Shown here: positions 21,485 through 31,795 of the stretch, one piece after another
Numbering within the stretch: position 1 is the stretch's first letter
How the letters are laid out: each line of letters starts with the position of its first letter
Assembly: GCA_020740775.1 (NCBI GenBank)
Contig: JAHEWK010000017.1
Location: 310,001 to 374,000 of the forward strand
DNA: 64,000 nucleotides
DNA from: Ilyonectria destructans
Taxonomy: Eukaryota > Ascomycota > Sordariomycetes > Hypocreales > Nectriaceae
Direction: 5' to 3'
Program-made: the position numbers and the translations under genes
The notes under the pieces: generated by a model
The model's database searches: none
Told to the model about the DNA's origin: nothing
What the model saw: only the letters and a program-made list of their open reading frames with translations

Positions 21485-22309
21485 TTAATGAGGAATCGAG
21501 GCCGACACAGTCTTCCAAGACGGGCGATCTGAAATTCGTTTCCACCAAGCATCAAGGTTTGGTCTCGAAGTGATCTGGTGCTCTAGGGGCAGCACAAAGA
21601 AAAATCGGAACCAAGGAATGTGGTAGAGATCAACAAGAGTAAAATGCTGAAAGAATCAGACTTGAAGCTTTTAGACATTATTTCGAGGGCTGCAGAACTT
21701 ACGTCTCCGCCAATGTATTGGCTAGTGGCAAGAAGGTTGTTGTAATAATCAAGGACTGAATTTTGTACACCTGTGGCTCGATCGACCTCCTCCATGTTGG
21801 GGTCTCCTTGGCCCATGAATCTGCAGTTCGTAAGCGATGTATTTTCGGACATAAATTATTACTCTGCTGGTCTACTAACCTTTTGAAAATATTCTCATAA
21901 GCTAAAGTCTTGAATGAGGGGTCAAAGTAGGAGTATTCGACGCTGGCAGCTTGTTCAAACTTTCCGATTTCCTCAGGGCAGCTGCGGTTGTCAACAAGCA
22001 AGTTGCTACCCTTGCCGTACTTGGAAACAAGGTATCGGCAAATTGCACGCGACTCAAATAGCTGGGTCTCTCCGTCTTGCAGAGCAGGGATGAGACCAAA
22101 CGGATGAACATTCTTCACATAGTCCGGATTCTAAATTGTCGAATCGATATTATTATTGTAATATTTATAACGAGGTAGGCTTTTACCTTGTGCTCTCCCT
22201 TTTGCATACTGATTTCCTCGAGATCATACTCGACGCCCAGCTCTTGGAGCACGAGGAGAACTCTCTGGGTGCAAGTAGATTGCGCGGAACCAAGTAGTTT
22301 GACGGACAT
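21485..22309 (-). CDS. Glutathione S-transferase
   Basis: Four exons (22309-22187, 22130-21880, 21820-21703, 21646-21485) give 217 residues, the normal size for a cytosolic GST. The thioredoxin-like N-domain starts MSVKLLGSAQSTCTQRVLLVL. It contains YVKNVHPFGLIPALQDGE, with the cis-Pro turn, and then LFESRAICRYLVSKYG, the E-S-R-A-I glutathione-gamma-glutamyl site of theta/phi-like GSTs. The helical C-domain ends with HFTLVDLYHIPWF and RPNLDAWWKRISDRPSW. These enzymes conjugate or reduce electrophiles in the cytosol. The gene is divergent from the FAD monooxygenase at 22812, with about 500 bases between start codons. That fits a coupled oxidation-conjugation step in detoxification or secondary metabolism. 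All exon joins are in frame, so the gene appears intact. Confidence 0.9.
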
Positions 22310-22811
22310 GTTGCGTGAGAAGTATTGTTTGTTGAAATATTGATGAGGATATTTGGGATAGTCTTTGGGAAAGGGAAATCCCAAGGAGGGAGGATATAGA
22401 AGTTGATGAGGATTTTCCACACCTCTCATCCACTAGTTTTATTTGATTGAGTACGTGAAATAAAATATAAAGTCTAATGGTGAAATTCTGCATCGGAACG
22501 TGGAGTGGAGGTGGGGGACCGGGACGTGGAGGGATGGTGGACGAAGTACGGGGATCGGGTGGACCACTTGATTGTGGAGGAGCTTGGGGAAGCCATGGAA
22601 GCGCATTGCCTGATTACATGATTATAATGCTTGGAAATTGAAGGACTCAACCGAGGTTGCGAGAAGCTCTGAAACTCGTTCAAAAAAAATTGAGCCCTAG
22701 CTATAATATCTTTTCGTTGGCCTTCAATGGAGAAAAATAGTTCATCATCATACCTCTTCACAAATATTCACAATATCTGTACGCTAAAAATCGGCATATC
22801 ATAACTACGCA
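22310..22811. promoter_or_regulatory. Shared divergent promoter of the GST and FAD monooxygenase genes
   Basis: The 502 bases between two head-to-head start codons must carry both promoters. The purine-rich block GTGGAGTGGAGGTGGGGG (22500-22517) lies roughly midway and matches the repeated motif upstream of TF2. It is followed by ACGTGGAGGGATGGTGG. Co-regulation by TF2 is inference. Confidence 0.5.
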
Positions 22812-24640
22812 ATGGCTCAAGAACAAACTACTGTTCGTCAGGTTGACGATACAATCCCCTTGGTCGGATCCAAACGGACCGAGTTTGAATTCGGGGATTT
22901 TGACCACAAAGACTTTCCTTTTGACAAAGAGACGTACCCCGTCATCGTCATTGGATCTAGCATGGTCGGCATGACCCTCGGTGTGCTCCTCGGCTACCAT
23001 GGGTAAGGAACCCCTCCTAACAAACTGTCGTCTTATCGTGTCTAACACGGCCACTCACAGCGTCAAGAGTTTGTCTCTGGATCGTCATCCCTCTACTGCG
23101 ATTCACCCCAGGGCAGCTCTGTTCCTTCTTCGCACAGTCGAAATTTTCCGCCAACTTGGGCTGGAGGAGCATTTGCTGGAGAACAGCGCTCTCAACTTTG
23201 ACCTCGATGCCGGCATGGTTATCGTCGAGAAACTTGTCGGCGGCAAAGTCTTGCATAGAATGCAGGAGAGTGACCCCAACGAAGTTGCCAAGGTCTCGCC
23301 CAGCAAGCGTCTGTGGCTGACTCAGAACATGTTTGAGCCGCTTCTCCGTGAGAGTGCCAAGACCTTTGGCGCAGTCCAGGAATTCAGTGAGACTGTGGTT
23401 CACTACGAGGAGAGCGACGACGAGGTCATTGTTGTAGTCCAGAACGTGGCGACCAAGAAGTACAGAAAGTTCAAGACGAGCTACCTCGTCTCGTGCGACG
23501 GCAACCGAAGCGCAACCAGGAAGAAGGAAGGCATCAAGTGGGATGGTCCCGGTCTTCTTGGTCAGAGTATCTCCATCAACTTCAAGGCGGACCTGACCTC
23601 ATACCTCGGTACTCGCGCGAAACACGGAGTCACTTATATTGCCAACCCTAAGATTGATGCCGGTTTCCGACTGGAAAATAATGGCAAAGCAGGGTTCATG
23701 ATTGTTACTCGTGCTGGTGAGAAGCGCGGCTTTCCGCCGGACTCGGTCAGCGAGAGTGACGCCCGCCAATATTTCCGCGACGCCTCGGGCATCGAGGACG
23801 ACGTAGACGTCACCGTCGACTCCATCTCGTACTGGTCTGTTGCAGGATTCAACTCGGACCGATTCACTAGCAAGGGCGGCCGTGTCTTTATTGCTGGAGA
23901 CGCTGCGCACGTTGTGCCACCCACAGGAGGCATGGGCGGAAACCTTGGTATTCAGGTAGGCTTTCAACACGATGCGGTGTTGCTATTCCGGTTACTAAAG
24001 AATCTCGCAGGATGTGCATAACCTTGCTTGGAAGCTCGCTTTTGTTCTCAGTGGCAGGGCTGCTCCCTCCTTGCTCAACACGTACACGACAGAGAGGCAG
24101 CCCGTTGTTGCCGCCACAGTGCGCCAGGCATACTCCCGACTGCAGACGCGTGTTATGCGTAAGACTCCCGACGAGCCTGAGCTTCCTGACATTACCTGCG
24201 AAATTGGCTACCGCTATCCGGTCGGGGCTAGCATCCCGGCTGAAGGATACCAGGATACGAACCTCATTTGGGAAGATCCCTACAGCCCTCACGTCAATGC
24301 GGGTTCTAGATTCCCGCATGTAGATGTTGTCGATGCTGAAGGCAAGCATCGGTCCTCTCTTGAATTGATTAGCACCAACTTTCTTCTGTTTGCCACCGAT
24401 GCCTCATCCCCATGGATCCAGGCTGCTCAGGGTTTGGACTTGAAGGTGGATACGTTTACTCTCAACAAGTCTTCCACTCCATATAAGGATCCTGAGGAGA
24501 AGCTCAAAAGCTTTGGCAAGGTTGGAGAGGGCCAGGCACTTCTTATCCGTCCTGATGGTTTCATTGCATGGAAGGCTGAAAAGATGGAAAGTAGGCATCA
24601 GAAAACCTTGAAAGATGCTCTGCAAAGGATCTTGGGATAG
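22812..24640 (+). CDS. FAD-dependent monooxygenase (phenol/polyketide hydroxylase type)
   Basis: Three exons (22812-23002, 23061-23955, 24011-24640) give 571 residues, the long form of the group A flavin hydroxylases with a thioredoxin-like C-terminal domain. The FAD-binding start is VIVIGSSMVGMTLGVLLG; the usual GxGxxG has Ser at the second Gly, as in some fungal hydroxylases. The DG motif is SCDGNRSATRKKEG. The GD motif is VFIAGDAAHVVPPTGGMGGN, followed by the LGIQDVHNLAWKLA helix across the last intron. The C-terminal 130 residues contain FLLFATDAS and GQALLIRPDGFIAWKA, matching the terminal domain of MhpA/phenol-hydroxylase-like proteins. The reaction is NAD(P)H- and O2-dependent hydroxylation of an aromatic or related substrate. 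The divergent GST suggests that a reactive product is conjugated. The substrate is unknown. Confidence 0.9.
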
Positions 24641-25887
24641 TGATCTCTCTGACATTTTATTATACTGTAACTAGACCATACTGTTATGTCTGCGACTAAA
24701 TCAATTGCGCATAAAACGGGTTGCGCAAACTATTAATCCACCAAGTCTCGAGACCACAATGTTTGGGAAAGATCGGCAATGGGCAATATTGTTAAGGAAG
24801 TCCAGCTGTTTGGTACAAACTGTTGGACAGTTCGGCAAGGCATTACCCGGGTAGAAGCGGGACTAGAGAGTGTTGAACACGAAATGTTGGTATGACTATG
24901 TAGTATCACGTCTTGAGATGGGGATCCATGATGAAAGCTCTTGATTTCTCTGGCTAATGGAGGGCTAATGGCCAGTCCTAAATACATGACCTTTCGAAGA
25001 TGATAGCTATCCCTAGCCGGGATGTTGAAGCTATTGGAGATGACGGATATGTCAGTCCGAATCGCTTCTTTCCACATCTGATCGCCATCGCTTGATGTGA
25101 TAGGTCTTCTTTCGTCATGATGGTCAGGTCCAATCCATTCACGTTCTCTCGCCACACTGCACGCCTCCTCAATATCCATTATTATTACTCACGGCATGTT
25201 TGGCTGGGGTATTTCCGGACTCGCGAACCTTTTCTCCGAAAGCTGCACTGGAGGAACAGACACTCTGGACCATGGGGCTTGCAGATTTGCCGAAAATGCC
25301 GAAAGGAACCACAAATTACCTTGGTCATCTGAGTCTTAGGACTCCGTAGTGCAGTGGGATGTGTGGGGGAACTCTGCGGGGTTGACGTCGACGCCGCCTC
25401 TCGCTCTCTAGATAGACCGCTTGTTTAAGGACGGTTAGACTACGTTGTATCATCTGGGGTACCTCCGCACCGCTTCTGCATCTCAGCATCCCGCACGCTA
25501 GCACGGGCAAGCACGCTCATGTCAAACCAACCAAGAAGCCATATCGCGGGGTGGTTTGAAATCGATCCGTCTCCCCCGCGCTCGGAACCCGGATCACTGC
25601 CGACTACCGGCAATACCGAGGTATGGAATCTAACCAATACATCGAGCCTAGCTGCCTAGAGTGGCAGAGGATGGAAGGGTCTTGGAGGTGGGAGCGGCTT
25701 ACACCGTGTAATACGAACACACATCGTGGCCATATAAGTAAGTACATCACTGAGCTGTTGCCATATTCAACTACCTCATCAAATCAAAATCAATTTCTAC
25801 ACACTGTCGATTCATCCACCTGACTGGTATTTGTCCCGTTGTCGATTCGGACAACTATCTCGCAGTTCCAAGTTACATTTGACCAAA
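24641..25887. other. Intergenic, contains the SDR promoter
   Basis: These 1247 bases hold a 148-codon minus-strand frame (25179-24733) without a recognisable domain, which I do not call a gene. CTTGGAGGTGGGAG (25681-25694) resembles the TF2-upstream motif. A TATA-like CATATAAG lies at 25731-25738, about 150 bases before the SDR ATG. Confidence 0.4.
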
Positions 25888-26940
25888 ATGTCCAGCTTGG
25901 CTCTACCTGTCATAAGCGTGGCTGGAGGTGCCGTCAGTGCGGCTACTCATCCCGTACTCTCTGGCTCTCTTCTCGCCTTTCTGGCGTACGGCCCTCCCCA
26001 TCTCGTTGAGCGCCTTCTCCGTTTTGACGTGATGGGACACACGCTCCAGGGGGAGGGCACCACCACGGTACTGCGAGTCCTTCTTGGATTGGGACTCGTC
26101 AAGACTCTCAACAGAATGATGAATTCGTGGGCAACGACCAACTGGCATGTAGTCCCGATCCGCGGCTGGCAATGGAACAAGGAAATTGCCGTTGTCACCG
26201 GCGGCTGCAGCGGTATCGGAAAATCCATCGTTCTTGGCCTCATCAAGAAAGGGGTGAGGGTCGCCATTCTCGACGTCATGCCGCTACCTCCAGACTTGGA
26301 GGCGGAACGCTGCATCACCTACTGGAAGTGCGATATCACATCTGCGGCCGCTGTGGCTGAGACTGCTGCAGCTATCCGGAAGACTCTCGGCCATCCGTCC
26401 ATTCTCGTCAACAACGCGGGAATTGCCGCACCCCACTCGATTATCGAAACGCCCCATGGCTACCTCCAAAAGATCGTGGGCGTAAACCTCATGGCGCTTT
26501 GGATAACAACCAAGGAGTTCTTACCCAATATGATCATCAAGAACAAGGGCCACATCGTTACGATTGCAAGTCTGGCCTCGTTCACCGGGATGCCTCTAGT
26601 GGCAGATTACGCGGCGACAAAGGCCGGTGCTCTTTCGTTCCACGAGTCCTTGGTCAGCGAAATCAAAAATGTATACAAGTCCCCAGGCATTCTGGCAACT
26701 GTGGTCCACCCTTTCTATGTGAACACCAACATGACGGCCCAAATAGGTGCTTCATTAGAAAGACAGACCGGGGGCTTGATGAAGCCGGAGGCTATCTCTA
26801 CCCCAGTTGTCAAGCAAATCTTCAGCCGGCGGGGAGGTCAGCTCATTGTCCCGGGTAGGTTCTCGTTTTTCGCTGCGGTGAGAGGGTGGCCCAACTGGGT
26901 GCAGGAGGTCATCAAGGACAATCTGCCAAAAACACAATGA
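25888..26940 (+). CDS. Membrane-associated short-chain dehydrogenase/reductase (DHRS/17beta-HSD11-like)
   Basis: One exon from the ATG at 25888 gives 350 residues. The first ~85 residues are hydrophobic, with several possible membrane or lipid-droplet segments. The classical SDR core follows: cofactor loop VVTGGCSGIGKSIV, the NNAGIA motif, the catalytic Ser in IVTIASLASF and the YAATK active-site Tyr and Lys. DVMPLP after the second beta strand places an Asp where NAD(H)-preferring enzymes bind the ribose. The long N-terminus and the post-catalytic VVHPFYVNTNMT segment match the retinol dehydrogenase/17beta-HSD11 group, which oxidises lipophilic alcohols or reduces ketones. The gene lies between the FAD monooxygenase and the BVMO-esterase pair. 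It could supply the ketone for the BVMO (inference). The GGAGGTGG-like site in its upstream region is shared with the neighbouring genes. Confidence 0.88.
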   Translation: MSSLALPVISVAGGAVSAATHPVLSGSLLAFLAYGPPHLVERLLRFDVMGHTLQGEGTTTVLRVLLGLGLVKTLNRMMNSWATTNWHVVPIRGWQWNKEIAVVTGGCSGIGKSIVLGLIKKGVRVAILDVMPLPPDLEAERCITYWKCDITSAAAVAETAAAIRKTLGHPSILVNNAGIAAPHSIIETPHGYLQKIVGVNLMALWITTKEFLPNMIIKNKGHIVTIASLASFTGMPLVADYAATKAGALSFHESLVSEIKNVYKSPGILATVVHPFYVNTNMTAQIGASLERQTGGLMKPEAISTPVVKQIFSRRGGQLIVPGRFSFFAAVRGWPNWVQEVIKDNLPKTQ

Positions 26941-28322
26941 ACGGTCTTTCTTTGCAGGGGTTGGCCAGGTAATTCAGGCAACGACGGTTTTGGCGACAAT
27001 CATCTGTAGGTTGATTGGAAATCCGTTGGTGGAATTCTGTATGTCAGGAGTTGGCTGCACGAGTGCTATCACTGCAATCTCTGCAATTTTACCGTTAAAA
27101 TACTAGGTATTTCACCTCTCTCGGCTATACGTAGCATAAAACTGTGTTAGAAGAGGGTTTACCACACAGTCAACCACAATAAGATTTTTGCTTAGTTGCT
27201 GTATATGTCCTTAAGTAGGTCTGTGGTGATCATAGAGCCGCAGCGGCAGTCCATAGAGGACAAATGAAGTCCATTCATTCCCGTAGCGGCGCAAGGGAAA
27301 GTCCCAGGTGTGCAGCTGCAACATGATAGCAGGACGACTCGTAGTTGAAGATTGTTCCAGAAGGGGGCTTCACGAAATCCTGGGGAAGCGGTGGTATTTC
27401 GAAGATGTTGAAGTGGACTCAGCCTCACACGAGAGTAACAGATTGTGAAGTATTGCGGGGTATTGACAACCAGATTGAGATTAGGGAGTAGGTTTTGGTG
27501 CAATTGCATTGAATCTTCTTTGCTGCAGGTTCTCTGCTCAAGTTACACCTTATCTCTGACTTCCCAACTACGGTAATTACTCAACCAGCTCGTGCGGCTT
27601 AGCGTCGATAATGGTGCCACAAATGCACGAAAGTGGATAGAAGATCAGCATCGTCCGTGAGATACTGGAGGAATACTGGAAGCTTTGGTCCTTTGCCAAG
27701 GCGCTACTCTGTACGAGCTTGTTGATTTTACCGTCCGCGTATACTAGTACTAGTGCCTTATACTGAGGGGGCCGCACCGCTACCTAGTCTAGCGGATCTT
27801 AAGTTACACCGTTCCCGACTCGAAAAGGGATCCGAGTCGGTTGGATTACATGATGCGGCCCGATCCATGTCAACCTCCACCACAACTGCATCGTCGTGCA
27901 ATTACTTGTGCCTGGTAAAGCCCGGTGACGTTGATGGTGACGGGGTCGGGTTCTAGAGTTCGTCCGTTACGGATAAAGGCGTTGACTTGTGTTTAGCGCC
28001 TGGCCGTGAATTCGACCGAGCGGCCGCCATGATACGTACGCATTGCCGTTAAATTCGTAATTCGCCATGGGCGAGTCAATGTCTCTCATCACGGGACCTG
28101 GCATGCCCTGACGATGATGCTGGGTGGATACACTGGGCCATCATGGATTGGATTGCCACCTTCCTTCGTGGCGGTAGCAGTGGTCATGAGGTTGTCCAAG
28201 ATAATCATAGCCTATCTACTTTGTAACGGTGTTGGCATCATAGAGGCTATCTTTGAAGGGGGTTGGCGAAATGCCCTATTCTTCATGGCCTTCAATCCCC
28301 GCCCAACCCCTCCCTCTTATCC
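26941..28322. other. Convergent intergenic region, no gene recognised
   Basis: These 1382 bases lie between the 3' ends of the SDR (+) and esterase (-) genes. Small frames (for example 27192-27509 minus) show no domain. I found no repeat or RNA gene. Confidence 0.4.
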
Positions 28323-29474
28323 TTACTTACTTGCCAGAGAAGTTCTGTTCCGTCGATTGAGTCTCACAAACTCGCCAGCCCTGCGAGAGCCTTCTGCTGC
28401 CTCCTCCTCAAACCCCATACTCTTCCCCACCAAAATGATGTCGTGTGGGCAGTGCTCCGCGATCACCCACTCAATAGACGTTCCCGTCTTCCGAAACTCG
28501 TCGACTAGTTGAAGGTTATCGTGAAACAAGACCTCTTTGCCCCCTGTATGTACCCATACCGGCGCCTCAATCTTGAAGGGCTTGTACGGTGGCGAGATGT
28601 AAGGGTCCGTCATACCGACTTGTCCATCGCCAATCAACGCGTGCGCACCCCAGCTTGGGAACGAAGGGTCCAGGTAGTCAGACCGGTAGTTGGGAGACTG
28701 TGTAATCTTTGCAGGGTCCAGAGCGATGGAAACATCACTCCACGGAGACCATAGCGTCACAGCCCCAGGCCACGGCAGGTCGAGTTCGGTACCAAATTCG
28801 CTGATGTATCGGAGGAGCCCAAGGGCGAGGTTTGCGCCGGCAGAGTCGCCGCTCAGCACGATCTGCGACGGCGGGATCTGGAGATGGTGGAGCAGATAGA
28901 CATATGACGAGAGCGCGTCTTGCAGCGCCGCAGGGAAGCGGCCGTGAGGATCGCTGGAGAGTCTGTACTGCGGCGTGAAGACGTGCGAGCAGCCCATGTG
29001 CGACAGGAGTGTCTTTGCCGTGAAGCCCGTGTCGTTGTCTCGTCCGTCGCCAACAACATAGGCTCCGCCGTGTAGATGCATCACCACGAGCAAGTCACTT
29101 CCCCATTTCTGCCTCTGCGTCGTCGGGCTCTTTAGCGGACTTGGCGTCCAGGTAGCCCCGACCTGGCCGGGCGTAATGAGAGGATCGTCCATCGGTCCCC
29201 TGTACAGCTCCTGACCGCATGGAGACATCACCACGAACCGGTCTCCTTCACTTCCGGGTCTCAGATTCAGCCCCGCCGGTCTCTGCAAGACTGAAATTTG
29301 CCGGATCAAGCCCCTGAACATGGTGATGGTAAAGGCCTGACGGAGCGTCCATGTCTCGTCCGGTCGGCTCCCCGGGACGAGACCGTGGACAATTGCCAGT
29401 GCGAGAGAGGCGCTGAGCTCGAAGGGAGCCACGAAAACAAGACGAAGCGCTTTCTGAAGCGCATTCGGTGCCAT
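28323..29474 (-). CDS. HSL-type alpha/beta hydrolase (steryl/versiconal acetate esterase-like)
   Basis: A single exon of 383 residues. The N-terminus (about 1-35) is hydrophobic (ALRLVFVAPFELSASLALAI), suggesting membrane association. The hydrolase core shows the oxyanion-hole motif LHGGAYVVGD, YRLSSDP, the nucleophile elbow GDSAGAN, the acidic region HTGGKEVLFHDN and the catalytic His in EHCPHDIILVG. This order identifies the hormone-sensitive-lipase clan, which hydrolyses esters of hydrophobic alcohols. The gene is divergent from the BVMO-like gene with 833 bases between start codons. A BVMO makes an ester from a ketone and an esterase cleaves it. This pairing is known from bacterial ketone and steroid catabolism and from some fungal pathways. 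A TATATA (29567-29572) lies about 95 bases upstream of the ATG. The gene appears intact. Confidence 0.9.
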   Translation of the reverse strand: MAPNALQKALRLVFVAPFELSASLALAIVHGLVPGSRPDETWTLRQAFTITMFRGLIRQISVLQRPAGLNLRPGSEGDRFVVMSPCGQELYRGPMDDPLITPGQVGATWTPSPLKSPTTQRQKWGSDLLVVMHLHGGAYVVGDGRDNDTGFTAKTLLSHMGCSHVFTPQYRLSSDPHGRFPAALQDALSSYVYLLHHLQIPPSQIVLSGDSAGANLALGLLRYISEFGTELDLPWPGAVTLWSPWSDVSIALDPAKITQSPNYRSDYLDPSFPSWGAHALIGDGQVGMTDPYISPPYKPFKIEAPVWVHTGGKEVLFHDNLQLVDEFRKTGTSIEWVIAEHCPHDIILVGKSMGFEEEAAEGSRRAGEFVRLNRRNRTSLASK

Positions 29475-30307
29475 GGTGTTTACAGCAAGCCGGACTGGAT
29501 AAGGTGTTTAATTGATTGAATGAGATGCAAAACGCCTGCAGGACACGGGGGTACTGGGCAAAGTGGTATATACAGGACGCGCGGAAACTTCCACCATCTA
29601 CAGCTGGGAACTTGAACAAAGAGAAAGAATCCACATCCCAGCCTACGTAATAGTTCCGCCACCGTCATAATAGTCCCGCCGCCCTCATCGCACTACAATA
29701 CCAGCGTGGGGGGACTCTGGGGATCACGCCTCAACCCTCAACCCCTCTGAGACTGCGCAGGCTTCGGACAGCGTCCGGTGGAGTCTTCCCGGTTGCCGAG
29801 GTTCCTCGGGAGGCCTGTAAGGCGCCCGCCCAGTTGCTGTTCCAAGTTCGTAGCGTTGAAATCGCGTAGTTGCTCATTGGCTGTATCATCTGTGTGCATA
29901 GATTCCATGTGAAGCTGGCATATCACTAATCAACCCACGGATGACCAATTTAGACCGGACCCGACATGCAACCCACTCGATTCAACTAGCTACCAAGGTA
30001 ACGAGATGCGGGGGTGCGGGGGTGGAGGTCTGGGGTAGTTTTTAGTGCTTTGCCAGAGACGCCTTCTCGGAGTCCTCAGACTCTCCGTGTACATCGTTCG
30101 GTCGACGGGGTACACTCTTCAGAGGATGCTTCCTTGGGGACTGGGGAGTTGAAGGCCCCGATTCCGTCAGGTGCAGCATAAAAGTGCAGCTCCCCTTACA
30201 CCGAGGAGTTGTCTAGTCACAGACATATCTCAATACAAACGACTCTCGCAAGTCATCATTCCTCCAACGCATACAAGCCAACGTTGCTACAGCTCCCACA
30301 AGAAAAC
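29475..30307. promoter_or_regulatory. Shared divergent promoter of the esterase and BVMO-like genes
   Basis: Within these 833 bases, TATATA (29567-29572) faces the esterase and CATAAAAG (30177-30184) faces the BVMO-like gene. A GGTGGAGGTC site near 30020-30029 matches the motif upstream of TF2. At 30068-30087 CGGAGTC and GACTCTCCG form an interrupted inverted repeat with CGG and CCG ends, the half-site pattern bound by Zn2Cys6 dimers. Binding is inference. Confidence 0.5.
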
Positions 30308-31795
30308 ATGACGGTTAGACCGGATACCAATGCGGGGCACAACCCGTCGACTGAAGTAGAACTTGACGTCGCCATCATCGGCGCTGGCGTCTCCGGCATC
30401 AACACGGCGTACTACGTTCAGACCAAAGCACCGAAAGGTCTTTCGTACACCATCTTCGAAGCTAGAAATGCCATCGGCGGAACCTGGGATCTTTGGAAAT
30501 TCCCCGGGATCCGGACCGACTCGGACGTCTACAGCTACGGCTTCTCCTGGAACCCTTGGGGAAATGCCCACCCTCTGGCTCCAGCTGCGGACATCATCTC
30601 CTACCTGAGCAGCTCGATGGAGAAACATGGCATCGACAAGCATGTCAAGTTCCGGCACACAGTCCTGTCTATCGACTGGTCGTCCAAGCGTTCGGCATGG
30701 AACCTGACTATGCAGGTCGACAATGAGATCACGACCATTCGGGCCCGGTTCATAGTCTTCGGAACCGGGTACTACGACTACCATCAACCCATGCATTCCC
30801 CTATCCCGGGGCTCGAGAACTTCGCCGGCACCGTCATTCGGCCCCAGTGGTGGCCCGAGGACCTCGACTATACGGACAAGAACCTGGTTGTCATTGGAAG
30901 CGGAGCAACTGCCGTCACCATCGTGCCCAATGTTGCCGAAAAGGCGAAACACGTCACGATGCTGCAGCGGAGTCCAACCTACATCTCGGGCCTCCCCGAG
31001 CCAGACCTCTTGAGCAGAATCGTCAGGTTGGTGTTCCCGGAATTTTACGCCTTGCGATTCCTCCGTCTCAGGTACATGATGGAGCTCTACACGGCCTATT
31101 ATTACGCCGGATTCTTCCCGAAGAAGGCCAAGAAAATGCTCATCAACGACGCAACCAAGCAGCTGCCACCGAATTATCCCGTCGATCCGAACTTCACCCC
31201 CAGGTATGCTCCCTTCGAGCAGCGGGTCTGTATGTCCCGAGACGGCGACTTCTACACTTCCATCCGGTCTGGCAAGGCCAGTGTTGTCACCGACACCATC
31301 AAAGCCGTGACTGCGGATGAGATCCAGTTGACTTCGGGAAAGACTCTGCGACCTGACATCATTGTGGCCGCCACGGGGCTGAAGTTGCAGTTCGGGGGTG
31401 GCATCAAGATATCAGTGGACGGCCAGACCATCGATCCCTCCAGCAAGTTCTCGTGGCAAAACTGCATGGTCCAGGACGTACCTAATATGATGTTCATCTT
31501 CGGGTATGCCAATGCTGCCTGGACACTAGGGGCCGAGGTCACCTCTACGCTGCTTGTGCGGTTGTTGCGCACTATGAAACAGAAGGGAGCTGCGGCGGCC
31601 ATCCCACGGGTTCATCATCCCGAGAGCATGAAGGAGCAGTCGTTGTTCAACCTGACATCGACGTATGTCCAGGATGCTGATAGCGTGTTCCCCAAGGGAG
31701 GAGAAGGTCCATTCCAGCGAAGGCGGAATTACCCTGTGGATATGTGGGGAGCCCAATGGACTGACATCTCCAAGGGGTTGGAGCTCAGACCATGA
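30308..31795 (+). CDS. Baeyer-Villiger-like flavoprotein monooxygenase (EthA-type)
   Basis: One exon from the first ATG (30308) gives 495 residues. The FAD site is AIIGAGVSGINTAYYV with the downstream E of FEARNAIGGTW. The next conserved run is DLWKFPGIRTDSDVYSYGF. The NADPH site is LVVIGSGATAVTIVP, followed by HVTMLQRSPTYI. This order matches EthA-like class B monooxygenases, which insert oxygen into ketones or oxidise thioamides with NADPH and O2. The class fingerprint between the nucleotide sites is FxGxxxHxxxW/P; here it reads FAGTVIRPQWWP, so the conserved His is an Arg. The late FATGY-type motif is represented by VAATGLKL. The loss of the fingerprint His may change catalysis. The gene is divergent from the esterase and probably co-expressed with it. 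Confidence 0.88.
   Translation: MTVRPDTNAGHNPSTEVELDVAIIGAGVSGINTAYYVQTKAPKGLSYTIFEARNAIGGTWDLWKFPGIRTDSDVYSYGFSWNPWGNAHPLAPAADIISYLSSSMEKHGIDKHVKFRHTVLSIDWSSKRSAWNLTMQVDNEITTIRARFIVFGTGYYDYHQPMHSPIPGLENFAGTVIRPQWWPEDLDYTDKNLVVIGSGATAVTIVPNVAEKAKHVTMLQRSPTYISGLPEPDLLSRIVRLVFPEFYALRFLRLRYMMELYTAYYYAGFFPKKAKKMLINDATKQLPPNYPVDPNFTPRYAPFEQRVCMSRDGDFYTSIRSGKASVVTDTIKAVTADEIQLTSGKTLRPDIIVAATGLKLQFGGGIKISVDGQTIDPSSKFSWQNCMVQDVPNMMFIFGYANAAWTLGAEVTSTLLVRLLRTMKQKGAAAAIPRVHHPESMKEQSLFNLTSTYVQDADSVFPKGGEGPFQRRRNYPVDMWGAQWTDISKGLELRP

Noticed and set aside
24733..25179. 148-codon minus-strand open frame downstream of the FAD monooxygenase
   Set aside because: No domain, no signal peptide and no convincing start context. 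It has no recognisable family features and is isolated between two clear genes.
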